64,000 bases of DNA from Pelomonas parva (GTDB taxonomy: Bacteria; Pseudomonadota; Gammaproteobacteria; Burkholderiales; Burkholderiaceae_C). Made by a program: the position numbers and the translations under genes. Below, one piece after another: positions 8,102 through 16,349 of the stretch (position 1 is the first letter of the stretch; every line of letters starts with the position of its first letter). Below the pieces are notes generated by a model. That model was not told the DNA's origin and did no database searches. It saw only the letters and a program-made list of their open reading frames with translations. Where the stretch lies: positions 827,315 through 891,314 of the forward strand of contig NZ_JBIGHV010000002.1 in NCBI RefSeq assembly GCF_043555835.1, read 5' to 3'.

Positions 8102-8603
8102 CAACGGTAGGCCTTGATGCGAGACAGCGGCGCAAAGTCGAGCCGGCGCTGCGCGGCCTGCCACTGCAGCGGGCGCCAGCAGGCTTGCAGTGCGCTGCGC
8201 GGGGTGTCCTCGGCGACCTTCTGGCCGCAGAGCGAGCCGCCCACGGCCAGCAAGACTTCACCGCTCTCGATGCGCACCCCGTTGGCTGCATGCTCGAAGG
8301 CTAGCGCCGCGCTGCCGTCAGCGGCCGTGATGAAGACCTGTACCTGGCCACCGCCAGCACCGGTGAACAGCGAGTCCGCGCCTGCGCACTCGAACACGGC
8401 ATCGTGGATCACGTGGTCTGCGCGCCGATCTCCATTCAGGTCGGCGCTGTGCACCAGGCCCGCCGATGCACCCGGCTTGCCCCCGCGCTGCGGCATTCAG
8501 CCTTCATATCGTCGATGATCTTGAGTACCTGTGGCGGCAGCAGCGTGGCTGCCTGTGTGGAAGTGGCAAGGGTCAGGGCCCACAGGGCAAACGTCTTGTG
8601 CAT
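8101..8603 (-). pseudogene. Secreted hypothetical protein, disrupted by a 1-base frameshift
   Basis: Two reading frames join to give one sensible protein of about 167 residues. Frame one starts at 8603 with a signal peptide (MHKTFALWALTLATSTQA) and reaches IIDDMKAECRSAG. Frame two continues GKPGASAGLVHSADLNGDRR to the stop at 8101. The switch falls at a run of five C on the + strand (8480-8484), where one extra base would restore the frame. The second part carries DLNGDRRAD, similar to calcium-binding or VCBS-like DxNxDG loops, and two cysteines. It may be a true pseudogene, a phase-variable tract or a sequencing error. Hairpin repeat A lies about 60 bp upstream of the start. Confidence 0.6.
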
Positions 8604-8662
8604 GGGCACCAACTTTACGGCTGCATGCAGCATCAAGCTGCCGCTGTCTGGTCCTGTCGCCC

Positions 8663-8738
8663 AGCCCGGCATGTCGGGGTGGCAACCCCAACATTGTCTG
8701 TGCCCTCGAAGTTGGGGTTCGCGCGCGCACCCCAACCT
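8663..8738. repeat. Hairpin repeat copy A (76 bp)
   Basis: It forms a double inverted repeat. An outer GGGGTG pairs with CACCCC, and an inner AACCCCAAC pairs with GTTGGGGTT, with an 8-base GC spacer on one side and a loop containing ATTGTCTGTG. The same arrangement and much of the sequence recur at 9144-9216, including the loop ATTGTCTGT, the AGCCCGG left end and the CAACCT right end. It lies between the glyoxalase-fold gene and the frameshifted secreted-protein gene, starting six bases beyond the stop of the former. Confidence 0.75.
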
Positions 8739-8744
8739 GCCTGG

Positions 8745-9137
8745 CTAACGCGCAGCTTGCCGAAGCTGAAAGACATTGCCTTCAGGGTCATGTCCATCGA
8801 GCACCTGCGCGCCCTGGAATTGCCATGATTGCTCGGGGGGATTCATCTGGCCGCCAAGCCGGGCCACCTTGACTGCGGCCGCTGCGAGGCTGCGCACGAA
8901 GAAGACGAGCTTGATGGGCGTGTCCTCGCGACGTACCGGTGGTGATTGGATCTGGATGGTTGTTGCGATGTGGGGCGGAACGGCGACCACGACCAGCTGG
9001 AAACCATTCGCCTCCAGGGCGACATGGCCAGGCTCGGACTCGGTGACGGGAAGCTCCGCGATGGCTGAATAGAACCCACTGACCAAGGCCAGGTCTTTTG
9101 CGTAGAGGACGGCTGCGGACGAGACAGGTGCTGGCAT
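8745..9137 (-). CDS. Glyoxalase/bleomycin-resistance (VOC) fold protein
   Basis: A 130-residue vicinal-oxygen-chelate superfamily protein. It has the characteristic start (AAVLYAKDLALVSGFYSAI), the central strand-rich part, and the C-terminal signature QVLDGHDPEGNVFQLRQ, in which DPEGN.F is a hallmark of the family. Candidate metal ligands are few, so catalytic activity versus simple ligand binding is undecided. It sits between two copies of a ~75-bp hairpin repeat, seven bases from copy B at its 5' end and seven from copy A at its 3' end. The whole thus resembles a self-contained cassette. No ribosome-binding site is clear. Confidence 0.82.
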   Translation of the reverse strand: MPAPVSSAAVLYAKDLALVSGFYSAIAELPVTESEPGHVALEANGFQLVVVAVPPHIATTIQIQSPPVRREDTPIKLVFFVRSLAAAAVKVARLGGQMNPPEQSWQFQGAQVLDGHDPEGNVFQLRQAAR

Positions 9138-9143
9138 GGGGAT

Positions 9144-9216
9144 AGCCCGGTTGGGGTGAGAACCCCCACATTGTCTGTAGCCGGAATGTTGGGGTTCGCA
9201 AGCTCACCGCCAACCT
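9144..9216. repeat. Hairpin repeat copy B (73 bp)
   Basis: Second copy of the repeat at 8663-8738. The outer stem is GGTTGGGGTGAG with CTCACCGCCAACC (one extra base), the inner stem is AACCCC with GGGGTT, and the loop carries ACATTGTCTGTAG. It lies 13 bases beyond the metE stop and directly before the glyoxalase-fold gene. It could also act as the metE transcription terminator. Confidence 0.75.
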
Positions 9217-9229
9217 ACCGAGCTGCGCA

Positions 9230-11542
9230 TCACCCCACCGTCAATGCGTCCCGCCTCAAGGCCCGCGCCGCCTCCACCATCCGCCCCAACGCGGCTTCAG
9301 TCTCCGCCCATCCCCGTGTCTTCAACCCGCAGTCCGGATTGACCCACAGCAGCTCGGGCGGAATGACCTCGGCGGCCTTCTTCAGCAGCCGCAGCATCTC
9401 GGCCGTGTCCGGCACGCGCGGCGAGTGGATGTCGTAGACGCCGGGGCCGATCTCGTTGGGGTACTTGAACTGCCCGAAGCCGCGCAGCAGCTCCATGTCG
9501 GACCGACTCGTCTCGATGGTGATGACGTCGGCGTCCATCGCGGCGATCTCGGGGAGGATGTCGTTGAACTCCGAGTAGCACATGTGGGTGTGGATCTGCG
9601 TGTCGTCGCGCACCGGGCTGGCGGACACGCGGAAGGCGCGCGTGGCCCAGGCGAGGTAGGGCCCCCACGCGTCACGGCGCAGCGGCAGACCTTCCCGGAT
9701 GGCAGGTTCGTCGATCTGGATGACGGCGATGCCGGCAGCCTCCAGGTCGGCCACCTCGTCGCGGATGGCCAGCGCGATCTGCAGCGCGGTGTCGGCGCGC
9801 GGCTGGTCGTCGCGCACGAAGGACCATTGCAGGATGGTGATTGGGCCGGTCAGCATGCCCTTCATGGGCTTGTTCGTCAGGCTCTGTGCGAACACGGTCC
9901 AGTCCACCGTCATCGCCTTCGGTCGCGACACGTCGCCGAACAGCACCGGCGGCTTCACGCAGCGTGAGCCGTAGCTTTGCACCCAGCCGTTGGCCGTGAA
10001 GGCGAAGCCTGACAGCTGTTCGCCGAAGTACTCGACCATGTCGTTGCGCTCGGCCTCGCCGTGCACCAGCACATCCAGGCCGAGCGCCTCCTGCTTGGCG
10101 ACAGCCAGCTCGATCTCGCGCAGCATGGCCTCGCGGTAGACCGCCTCGGACAGCTCGCCGCGCTTGAACGCGGCGCGGGCGGCGCGGATCTCGGGTGTCT
10201 GCGGGAAGGAGCCGATCGTGGTCGTCGGGAAGGCCGGCAGGCGCAGGCGCTGGCGTTGCGCGGCCTGGCGGGTGGGGAAGTGCGAGTGGCGCTGGTCGGC
10301 TTCGGGCGACAGGGCTTTGAGTCGCGCCGCGACGCTGGCGTTGCGCACGCGCCGGCTGGCGATGCGGTGGGCACGCGCGATGCGCGACTCGGCCAGCTCG
10401 CGGGCCACGCTGGCCTCATCGCCCCACAGCGCGCGCTTGAGCACGCGCAGCTCGTCCAGCTTCTCGACGGCGCCGGCCAGCCAGCCCTGCAGCTCCGTGT
10501 CCAGCGCGGCGTCGTGGCGCAGGCTGAAGGGCACATGCAGCAGCGAGCACGACGGCGCCACCCACAGCCGCCCGCCGCGCAGCTCCTGCACCTGGCGCAG
10601 CTGGGTCAGTGCGGCGTCGAGGTCGCTGCGCCAGATGTTGCGGCCGTCGAGGATGCCCACCGACAGCTCGCGGTCCAGCGGCAGGCGCCGGGCGACGGGC
10701 AGCAGCTCCTCGGGCGCGCGCGCCGCGTCCACATGCAGGCCGGCCACGGGCAGCTCGCAGGCCAGGTCCAGGTTGTCGGCCAGCGGCGAGAAGTAGCTGG
10801 CCAGCAGCAGCGGCTGGCCGACGACGCCCAGGCGGGCGTAGGCCTGACGCAGCGCTTCTGCCCAAGCCGGTGTGAGGTCCAGGCCGAGGATGGGTTCATC
10901 CAGCTGTACCCAGGTCACGCCGCGCGCCGCCAGGCGGGTCAGCAACTGCTCGTAGACCGGCAGCAGGCGCGTGAGCAGCGCCAGGCGGTCGAAGCCGTCC
11001 TGCTTGCTCTTGCCCAGGAACAGGAAGCTCACCGGCCCGAGCAGCGCGACCTTGGGGCTGGCGGGCAGCGCGATGGCTTCGTCGACCTCGGCGAGCAGGC
11101 GTTCCGCGTGCAGGCTGAACTCGGTGTCGGTGCCGAACTCGGGGACCAGGTAGTGGTAGTTGGTGTCGAACCACTTGGTCATCTCCAGCGCCGCCGTGCC
11201 GTCGCCGTGCGCGCCGCCGCAGCAGGCCCGTGCCACCGTGCCGCGCGCCATCGCGAAGTAGCGCTGCAGCGGCGTCTCGTCAGCCGTGAAGCCGAAGCGC
11301 GCAGGCTCGCAGCCGAACAGCTGGATCAGGTGGGCGACGTGGTCGTAGAGCGCGAAGTCGCCCACGGTGACATGGTCCAACCCCGCGTTCAGCTGCAGCT
11401 GCCAGTGCCGGGCGCGCAGCGCGGCGGCCTGCGCCTCCAGTGCGTCAGCGGGCAGTTCGCCGCGCCAGTGGCGCTCCAGCGCCGTCTTCAGTTCGCGGTG
11501 CTCGCCCATGCGGGGGAAGCCGAGGATATGAGTCTTGATCAT
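9230..11542 (-). CDS. metE: Cobalamin-independent methionine synthase
   Basis: A 770-residue MetE, the normal family length. It transfers the methyl group of 5-methyltetrahydrofolate-polyglutamate to homocysteine in the cytosol. The start MIKTHILGFPRMG at 11542 is the conserved MetE N-terminus, and an ATG 17 codons upstream lies in the regulatory region. The C-terminal barrel holds the zinc site: the His/Cys pair in IHTHMCYSEF, the catalytic Asp in the VITIETSRS region and the Cys in WVNPDCGLKTRGW. metR is divergent, 96 bp away, as in enterics. A second, diverged copy of the last 70 bp lies at 8033-8101. Confidence 0.95.
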   Translation of the reverse strand: MIKTHILGFPRMGEHRELKTALERHWRGELPADALEAQAAALRARHWQLQLNAGLDHVTVGDFALYDHVAHLIQLFGCEPARFGFTADETPLQRYFAMARGTVARACCGGAHGDGTAALEMTKWFDTNYHYLVPEFGTDTEFSLHAERLLAEVDEAIALPASPKVALLGPVSFLFLGKSKQDGFDRLALLTRLLPVYEQLLTRLAARGVTWVQLDEPILGLDLTPAWAEALRQAYARLGVVGQPLLLASYFSPLADNLDLACELPVAGLHVDAARAPEELLPVARRLPLDRELSVGILDGRNIWRSDLDAALTQLRQVQELRGGRLWVAPSCSLLHVPFSLRHDAALDTELQGWLAGAVEKLDELRVLKRALWGDEASVARELAESRIARAHRIASRRVRNASVAARLKALSPEADQRHSHFPTRQAAQRQRLRLPAFPTTTIGSFPQTPEIRAARAAFKRGELSEAVYREAMLREIELAVAKQEALGLDVLVHGEAERNDMVEYFGEQLSGFAFTANGWVQSYGSRCVKPPVLFGDVSRPKAMTVDWTVFAQSLTNKPMKGMLTGPITILQWSFVRDDQPRADTALQIALAIRDEVADLEAAGIAVIQIDEPAIREGLPLRRDAWGPYLAWATRAFRVSASPVRDDTQIHTHMCYSEFNDILPEIAAMDADVITIETSRSDMELLRGFGQFKYPNEIGPGVYDIHSPRVPDTAEMLRLLKKAAEVIPPELLWVNPDCGLKTRGWAETEAALGRMVEAARALRRDALTVG

Positions 11543-11545
11543 GTG

Positions 11546-11572
11546 GAATCGAGTGATGCTGAATTCGATTCG
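11546..11572. promoter_or_regulatory. Probable MetR-binding region in the metE-metR divergent promoter
   Basis: The 96-bp gap contains TGAATTCGATTCG at 11560-11572. This matches the MetR half-site pattern TGAANNNNNTTCA except for the last base. A wider dyad, GAATCGA (11546-11552) with TCGATTC (11565-11571), spans it. MetR sites usually sit in this divergent gap and respond to homocysteine. No cobalamin or SAM riboswitch-like structure fits in the space. Binding is inferred from the motif and position. Confidence 0.5.
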
Positions 11573-11638
11573 TGATGATCGAGAGTCCGGCACAATGAAT
11601 CAAACGAAACGTTTTCGTGTTCATCAACAGTCCTGCTC

Positions 11639-12562
11639 ATGCAAACGCCGCTCGAACTGCGCCATCTGCGCACGCTGGTCGCCCTGCGCGAGGCCGGCAA
11701 CCTGTCCCGCGCGGCGCAATTGCTGAACCTCACGCAGTCGGCGCTGTCCCATCAGCTGAAGGCGCTGGAGGAGCACTACGGCGCCGAGCTGTTCGCGCGC
11801 AAGAGCAACCCGCTCGTGTTCGGCGTTGTCGGCCAGCGGCTGCTGAAGCTGGCGGACGCCGTGCTCCCCCGGGTCGACGAAGCGGACCGCGACGTGCGCC
11901 GGCTGGTGGACGGCTCGGCCGGCCAGCTGCGCATCGCCGTGGAGTGCCACACCTGCTTCGACTGGCTGATGCCGGCGATGGACGCCTTCCGCGAGCGCTG
12001 GCCGGAGGTGGAGCTGGACATCGTGTCGGGCTTCCAGGCCGACCCCGTGGGCCTGCTGCACCAGGACCGCGCCGAGCTGGCCATCGTGTCGGACGTGGAC
12101 GCCGATGAGACCGGCGTCGTCGTGCATCCGCTGTTCAGCTTCGAGATCGTGGCGCTGCTGCCCAAGGGCCATGCGCTTCTGGCCAAGTCCTGGCTGGAGG
12201 CAGCCGACTTTGCGGGCCACACCCTCATCACCTACCCGGTGCCCGACGAGATGCTGGACCTCGTGCGCCGCGTGCTGCGGCCTGCCGGCATCACGCCGCC
12301 ACGCCGCACCAGCGAGCTGACGGTGGCCATGCTGCAGCTGGTGGCCAGCGGCCGCGGCATCGCGGCGCTGCCGCTGTGGGCGGTGGAGGGCTATCTGGCC
12401 CGCGGCTATGTGGCGCGCCAGCGCATCGGTGAACAAGGGCTGACGGGCCGGCTCTACGCCGTCAGTACGCCGCGCCTGGCGGTCAAGCCCTTCCTGGCCG
12501 ACTTCGTGCGGCTGATGCGCGAGACCTCGCTGCTGAACCTGGCCGCCGTGAGCCTGCTCTAG
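11639..12562 (+). CDS. metR: LysR-family transcriptional activator MetR
   Basis: A 307-residue LysR regulator with HTH residues 4-62 (LELRHLRTLVALREAGNLSRA, then LTQSALSHQLKALEEHYG). The effector domain has the MetR-typical AVECHTCFDWLMPAMDAFRERWPEVELDI. It activates metE and other methionine genes with homocysteine as co-activator. It is divergent from metE and overlaps the end of the opposing MgtC-family gene by four bases (CTAG at 12559-12562). Confidence 0.93.
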   Translation: MQTPLELRHLRTLVALREAGNLSRAAQLLNLTQSALSHQLKALEEHYGAELFARKSNPLVFGVVGQRLLKLADAVLPRVDEADRDVRRLVDGSAGQLRIAVECHTCFDWLMPAMDAFRERWPEVELDIVSGFQADPVGLLHQDRAELAIVSDVDADETGVVVHPLFSFEIVALLPKGHALLAKSWLEAADFAGHTLITYPVPDEMLDLVRRVLRPAGITPPRRTSELTVAMLQLVASGRGIAALPLWAVEGYLARGYVARQRIGEQGLTGRLYAVSTPRLAVKPFLADFVRLMRETSLLNLAAVSLL

Positions 12563-13311
12563 TTGCGCGCGTGGGTGACGCGGTAGCCCGCCACGCCGTG
12601 CAACTCATGCAGCCGGCCGGTGAAGCGGCACAGCGTCTGCCCCTTGAAGTTCTGTTTGGCCGTGCAGACGAAGCGCCATTCCTCATGGTCGCCCTGCTTC
12701 TCGATGCTCAGTGAGCCGGGTGCGAAGCGGTAGCCCAGGCCATCGGCGAACTCCGCCAGTTCGGCCTGCGTAAAGCGCCGGCCGGGTTCGCCGCGCAGCG
12801 TCACGGCGATGGCCGGGTGGGAGGGCAGCCGGCTCTCCAGCTTCGCGCCCCACATCATCAGCGTGGCGCACAGCAGCGTCAGCGTGATGGCCGCGAAATA
12901 GAAGCCCATGCCCAGCACGATGCCGATGGCCGAGGCCGCCCACATGGAGGCCGCCGTCGTCAGCCCCGAGATGTTCATGCCCTCGCGCATGATGACGCCG
13001 GCACACAGGAAGCCGATGCCGGTCACCACGCCCTGGATGACGCGCGTCGGGTCGGTGAACTGCGGCAGCCCACCGCCCGCCACGTGGCCGCCGAACCACT
13101 GGTCGGGGTAGCCGACGAGGATGGTCACGGCGCAGGACGCCATGCACACCAGCGCGTAGGTCCGCATGCCCGCCGCACGGCCGTGGTAGGCCCGCTCGTA
13201 GCCCAGCAGCAGGCCCAGCAGCATGGCGCCCAGCAGATGCATCAGCATCAGCACGTTGGCGGCCCATTGGCCGCCGGTCCAGTAGCGCAGCAGGAGGTCG
13301 GGTTCGAGCAT
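12559..13311 (-). CDS. MgtC/SapB-family inner-membrane protein
   Basis: A 250-residue protein. The N-terminal MgtC domain (about 1-150) has four or five membrane helices and the family motifs LLGYERAYHGRAAGMRTYAL and GFLCAGVIMREGMNISGLTTAASMW. A cytoplasmic C-terminal domain of about 90 residues follows, with an ACT-like feel. MgtC proteins help survival at low Mg2+ or in macrophages and can modulate the F-type ATP synthase. In soil and water bacteria the role is poorly defined. The C-terminal extension distinguishes it from the short SapB type. It is convergent with metR. Confidence 0.88.
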   Translation of the reverse strand: MLEPDLLLRYWTGGQWAANVLMLMHLLGAMLLGLLLGYERAYHGRAAGMRTYALVCMASCAVTILVGYPDQWFGGHVAGGGLPQFTDPTRVIQGVVTGIGFLCAGVIMREGMNISGLTTAASMWAASAIGIVLGMGFYFAAITLTLLCATLMMWGAKLESRLPSHPAIAVTLRGEPGRRFTQAELAEFADGLGYRFAPGSLSIEKQGDHEEWRFVCTAKQNFKGQTLCRFTGRLHELHGVAGYRVTHARN

Positions 13312-13360
13312 GGGCGTGGGCGCTGGCGGGGCTACCTTGCCCCGCAGCCACGCTAACCCA

Positions 13361-13393
13361 GTCCGGTGCGGCCCGCCAGAGGGGCCGCCGGAC
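13361..13393. terminator. Strong GC hairpin downstream of the PilZ gene
   Basis: GTCCGGTGCGGCCC at 13361-13374 pairs with GGGCCGCCGGAC at 13382-13393, with a two-base bulge and a 7-base loop. It lies just beyond the stop of the PilZ gene (minus strand) and upstream of the MgtC gene start. There is no U-tract, so it may be a stabilising hairpin rather than a true intrinsic terminator. Confidence 0.45.
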
Positions 13394-13399
13394 GGTTGC

Positions 13400-13834
13400 T
13401 CAAGCGAGCGCCGTCATGCGCTCGACGAGCACACACCGCACCCACTTGCGCGCGGTGATCTGCACCGTCTGCGCGCGCAGGAACTCCTCGGCCTGCGAGT
13501 TGGGCGACTCGAACTCGAAACCGCACAGCTGCACGATCTTGCTCAGCGGCCGGCTCCAGACGCGGCGCACCGAGGCGCTGAAGAGGGGCACGCCCTCGTC
13601 CTCGCCGAGCAGCAGGCGCAGTTCGTAGTGTTGCGCGTCCAGCAGCGGCTCGGCGGAGGTGAGGATCTGCAGGCCTTCCTCGCTGAGGTTGACGACGACG
13701 CCACCGCGCGCGTCCGACAGGCCCTCGGGCTTGATGACCCAGACCGGCAACTGCTCATGTTCGGCGGGGACGAGAAAGAACTCGACGCGAGGGGAACGGC
13801 GTTGGTCGGTCACGGACATGGCGGGGTGCTCCAT
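13400..13834 (-). CDS. PilZ-domain cyclic-di-GMP binding protein
   Basis: A 144-residue single-domain PilZ protein. The two c-di-GMP contact motifs are present: the arginine motif RRSPR near residue 12 and the NLSEEG version of D/NxSxxG at about 49-54. PilZ proteins bind c-di-GMP and alter partner proteins in motility, secretion or polysaccharide synthesis. It is divergent from a GGDEF-EAL gene with 118 bp between starts, so a local signalling pair is plausible. An alternative start five codons downstream (13819) keeps both motifs. Confidence 0.85.
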   Translation of the reverse strand: MEHPAMSVTDQRRSPRVEFFLVPAEHEQLPVWVIKPEGLSDARGGVVVNLSEEGLQILTSAEPLLDAQHYELRLLLGEDEGVPLFSASVRRVWSRPLSKIVQLCGFEFESPNSQAEEFLRAQTVQITARKWVRCVLVERMTALA

Positions 13835-13952
13835 TCAAGTGGCAGGCAGATGATGCAAACGCCACGCAGAAGACCAGCCGTGCATGACATCGTGGTGAAG
13901 TCGCTCGCTACCATGCAGCGCAACGAGAAGCATTGCAGCGGAAAGCGCATTC

Positions 13953-16328
13953 ATGACGCGGGCTGAAGGGATAGGCAGGCGTTTGCGGCGGACGTTCGAA
14001 CTCTACGTTGAAGGCGACGTGGAGTCCGCGCGGATTCGCGCGGAACATCTCGGCCAGTTGATGCGGCTGACGCCGCTGTTGATGGGTGCCAACCTGATCG
14101 CTGGGGGCCTGGTGTGGCTGGCCGTGGGCCGCGCCGGCGGCGTCTGGCTGGCGGCCTGGCTGAGCCTGCTGTCGCTGCTGGCGGCCTTTGGCATCGCCGG
14201 CTGGTGGGCCAGGCGCAAGCGCGTGGGTGGCCGGGCATCGAGCAAGGCGTACCGGCGTGGTACCTGGCATGCCGCGCTGCTCGGGCTGTGCTGGGGCCTG
14301 GCGGCCGTCTTGTGGTTCGTGCCGGCAGCGCCGGCGGAGCGCGTGCTGATCGCCACGCTGGTGACCGGCATGCTCGGTGCCGGTGCTTTCGCGCTGGCCA
14401 TGCTGCCCTGGGCCAGCCTGGCCTACACCTGGCTCATCGTGGCCGGCGCGCTGCTGGCGCTGTGGCGGGCGGGCGAGCCCATCTTCCTGGCCGTGGCGGT
14501 GCTGCTGCTGAGCTATGCCGGCGTCGTCTCGCTGGCGGCCATGGCGCTGGCGAGGCAGTCCACCGCGCTGCTGCGGGCGCGCTTCTCCCATGTGCGCCAG
14601 CAGCAGGTGGTGTCGCTGCTGCTGCGGGATTTCGAGGAGAACGCCAGCGATGCGCTGTGGGAAACCGATGCGGCGGGCCATATCGTGCACCGCTCCGCGC
14701 GCCTGGCCAGCCTGCTGGGCACCACGGAAGACCGCCTCGGCGAGGTGAAGCTGCCCCAATGGTTCGCCGCCCGCTCGCAGCAGGCCGCGCCGCTGCTGGC
14801 GGCCTGGGCGCTGGGTCGGCCGTTCCGCGACATCAAGCTGCAGCTGGGCCGGGGCGATCAGGCGCGCTGGTGGGCGCTGAGCGCCAAGCCCATCGCGGGG
14901 GCAGCCGGCGGCGGCTGGCGCGGCGTCATTGCCGACATCACCGAGGCCCAGCGCTTCGAGAACCAGCTGCGCATGCAGGCCGAGCACGACGCGCTGACCG
15001 GGCTGGCGAACCGGCGCAGCCTGATGAACGCCGCCCATGCGGCCATGGCGCTGGGCCGGCCGGGCTGGCTGCTGTCCATCGACCTGGACCACTTCAAGGT
15101 CATCAACGACAGCTCCGGGCATTCCACCGGCGACGAGGTGCTGCGCGCCGTCGCGGGCCGGCTGCTGGCGCTGGCGGAGGAGGGCGACCTCGTCGGCCGG
15201 CTGGGTGGTGACGAGTTCGCCATGCTGCGTCTGGGCGAGTCGCCGAAGCGCGCGCCGCAGGCCATGGCGGCGCTCATCATCGACAAGCTCAGCGAACCCA
15301 TCGAGGTAGGCCCCAAGCGCCTGCATGTGGGCGCCAGCGTGGGCCTGGCGCGGCTGGACCCCAGCGTTGCCAACGTCGAGGACCTGATGGTCAACGCCGA
15401 CCTGGCCTTGTACGACGCCAAGCGCTCGGGCCGAGGCCGCAGCGTCGTCTATGCCAGCTCGCTGGGCGCCGCCAGCCGGCGCATGCACACGGTGGAGCAG
15501 GCCTTGCGCGAGGGCCTGGGGCAGGGCCAGTTCGAGCTGCACTTCCAGCCCAAGGTCGATTCGCACAGCCTGCGCGCGCTGGGTGTGGAGGCGCTGATGC
15601 GCTGGGAGCACCCGGTGCTGGGCTCGGTGTCGCCGGGCGAGTTCATTCCGGCGGCCGAGCGTTGTGGCCTCATTCATGAGCTGGGCGCGCTGGCTCTGCA
15701 GCAGGCCTGCCTTGCGGCGCGCGACCTGCCCGGGCTGAGCGTGGCCGTCAACGTGTCGCCGCTGCAGCTGATGGAGCCCGGCTTTGTCGACAGCGTCGAG
15801 CGCGTGCTGGTGCGCGCCGGCCTGGGGCCGTCGCTGCTGCACCTGGAGGTCACCGAGTCGCTGATGCTGGAAGACGCCCAGGCGGCGCTGCGGCGGCTGC
15901 ATGCGCTGCGCGACCTGGGTGTGCAGGTAGCGCTGGACGACTTCGGCACCGGCTTCTCGTCGCTGGCCTATCTGCGCGCCTTCCCGTTCCACACGCTGAA
16001 GATCGACCGCTCCTTCGTGCGCTCGCTGTCGGAGCACAACGATGCGCGCGCCATCGTCAGCACCATCGTGCAGATGGCCGGCGTGCTGGGCATGCGCACC
16101 GTGGCGGAGGGTGTGGAGACCGAGCGTGAGCTGGCCATCGTCCGCGAGATCTGCTGCGACGAGGTGCAGGGCTACCTGGTCGCCCGGCCCATGCCCCTGC
16201 CCAAGCTCAAGGATTGGCTGGCCGGCCGCCCGGTTACCGGGCCTGTGGACGACATGGACTCGCGCATCCTGCCGTGGCGGGTGACGCAGCTGGCGCCACG
16301 CACGACGATGTTCTGCGCCGATCTCTGA
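13953..16328 (+). CDS. Membrane-bound GGDEF-EAL cyclic-di-GMP enzyme
   Basis: A 791-residue protein. Residues 1-200 hold about six membrane helices in pairs. A PAS-like domain spans about 225-335 (ENASDALWETDAAGHIVHRS), then GGDEF at about 345-505 with an intact GGDEF motif and DHFKVINDSSGH, then EAL at about 525-765. The EAL catalytic residues are visible: EALMRW, NVSPLQL, EVTES, DDFGTGFSSL, KIDRSF and the late E in AEGVETERE. Both synthesis and hydrolysis of c-di-GMP are chemically possible. The net activity is not predictable. The neighbour on the other strand is a PilZ receptor. Confidence 0.92.
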   Translation: MTRAEGIGRRLRRTFELYVEGDVESARIRAEHLGQLMRLTPLLMGANLIAGGLVWLAVGRAGGVWLAAWLSLLSLLAAFGIAGWWARRKRVGGRASSKAYRRGTWHAALLGLCWGLAAVLWFVPAAPAERVLIATLVTGMLGAGAFALAMLPWASLAYTWLIVAGALLALWRAGEPIFLAVAVLLLSYAGVVSLAAMALARQSTALLRARFSHVRQQQVVSLLLRDFEENASDALWETDAAGHIVHRSARLASLLGTTEDRLGEVKLPQWFAARSQQAAPLLAAWALGRPFRDIKLQLGRGDQARWWALSAKPIAGAAGGGWRGVIADITEAQRFENQLRMQAEHDALTGLANRRSLMNAAHAAMALGRPGWLLSIDLDHFKVINDSSGHSTGDEVLRAVAGRLLALAEEGDLVGRLGGDEFAMLRLGESPKRAPQAMAALIIDKLSEPIEVGPKRLHVGASVGLARLDPSVANVEDLMVNADLALYDAKRSGRGRSVVYASSLGAASRRMHTVEQALREGLGQGQFELHFQPKVDSHSLRALGVEALMRWEHPVLGSVSPGEFIPAAERCGLIHELGALALQQACLAARDLPGLSVAVNVSPLQLMEPGFVDSVERVLVRAGLGPSLLHLEVTESLMLEDAQAALRRLHALRDLGVQVALDDFGTGFSSLAYLRAFPFHTLKIDRSFVRSLSEHNDARAIVSTIVQMAGVLGMRTVAEGVETERELAIVREICCDEVQGYLVARPMPLPKLKDWLAGRPVTGPVDDMDSRILPWRVTQLAPRTTMFCADL

Positions 16329-16349
16329 GTAGGAGGCCTGGGGTGGTTT

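Noticed and set aside
8663..9216. Integron attC sites and a cassette array
   Set aside because: The repeats sit like attC sites, but the outer boxes run GTT to AAC rather than AAC to GTT, and no integrase gene is in the window. I kept them as an unclassified hairpin repeat.
11543..11638. Cobalamin or SAM riboswitch upstream of metE
   Set aside because: Only 96 bp separate metE from metR, and no B12-box-like or SAM-aptamer pairing is seen.
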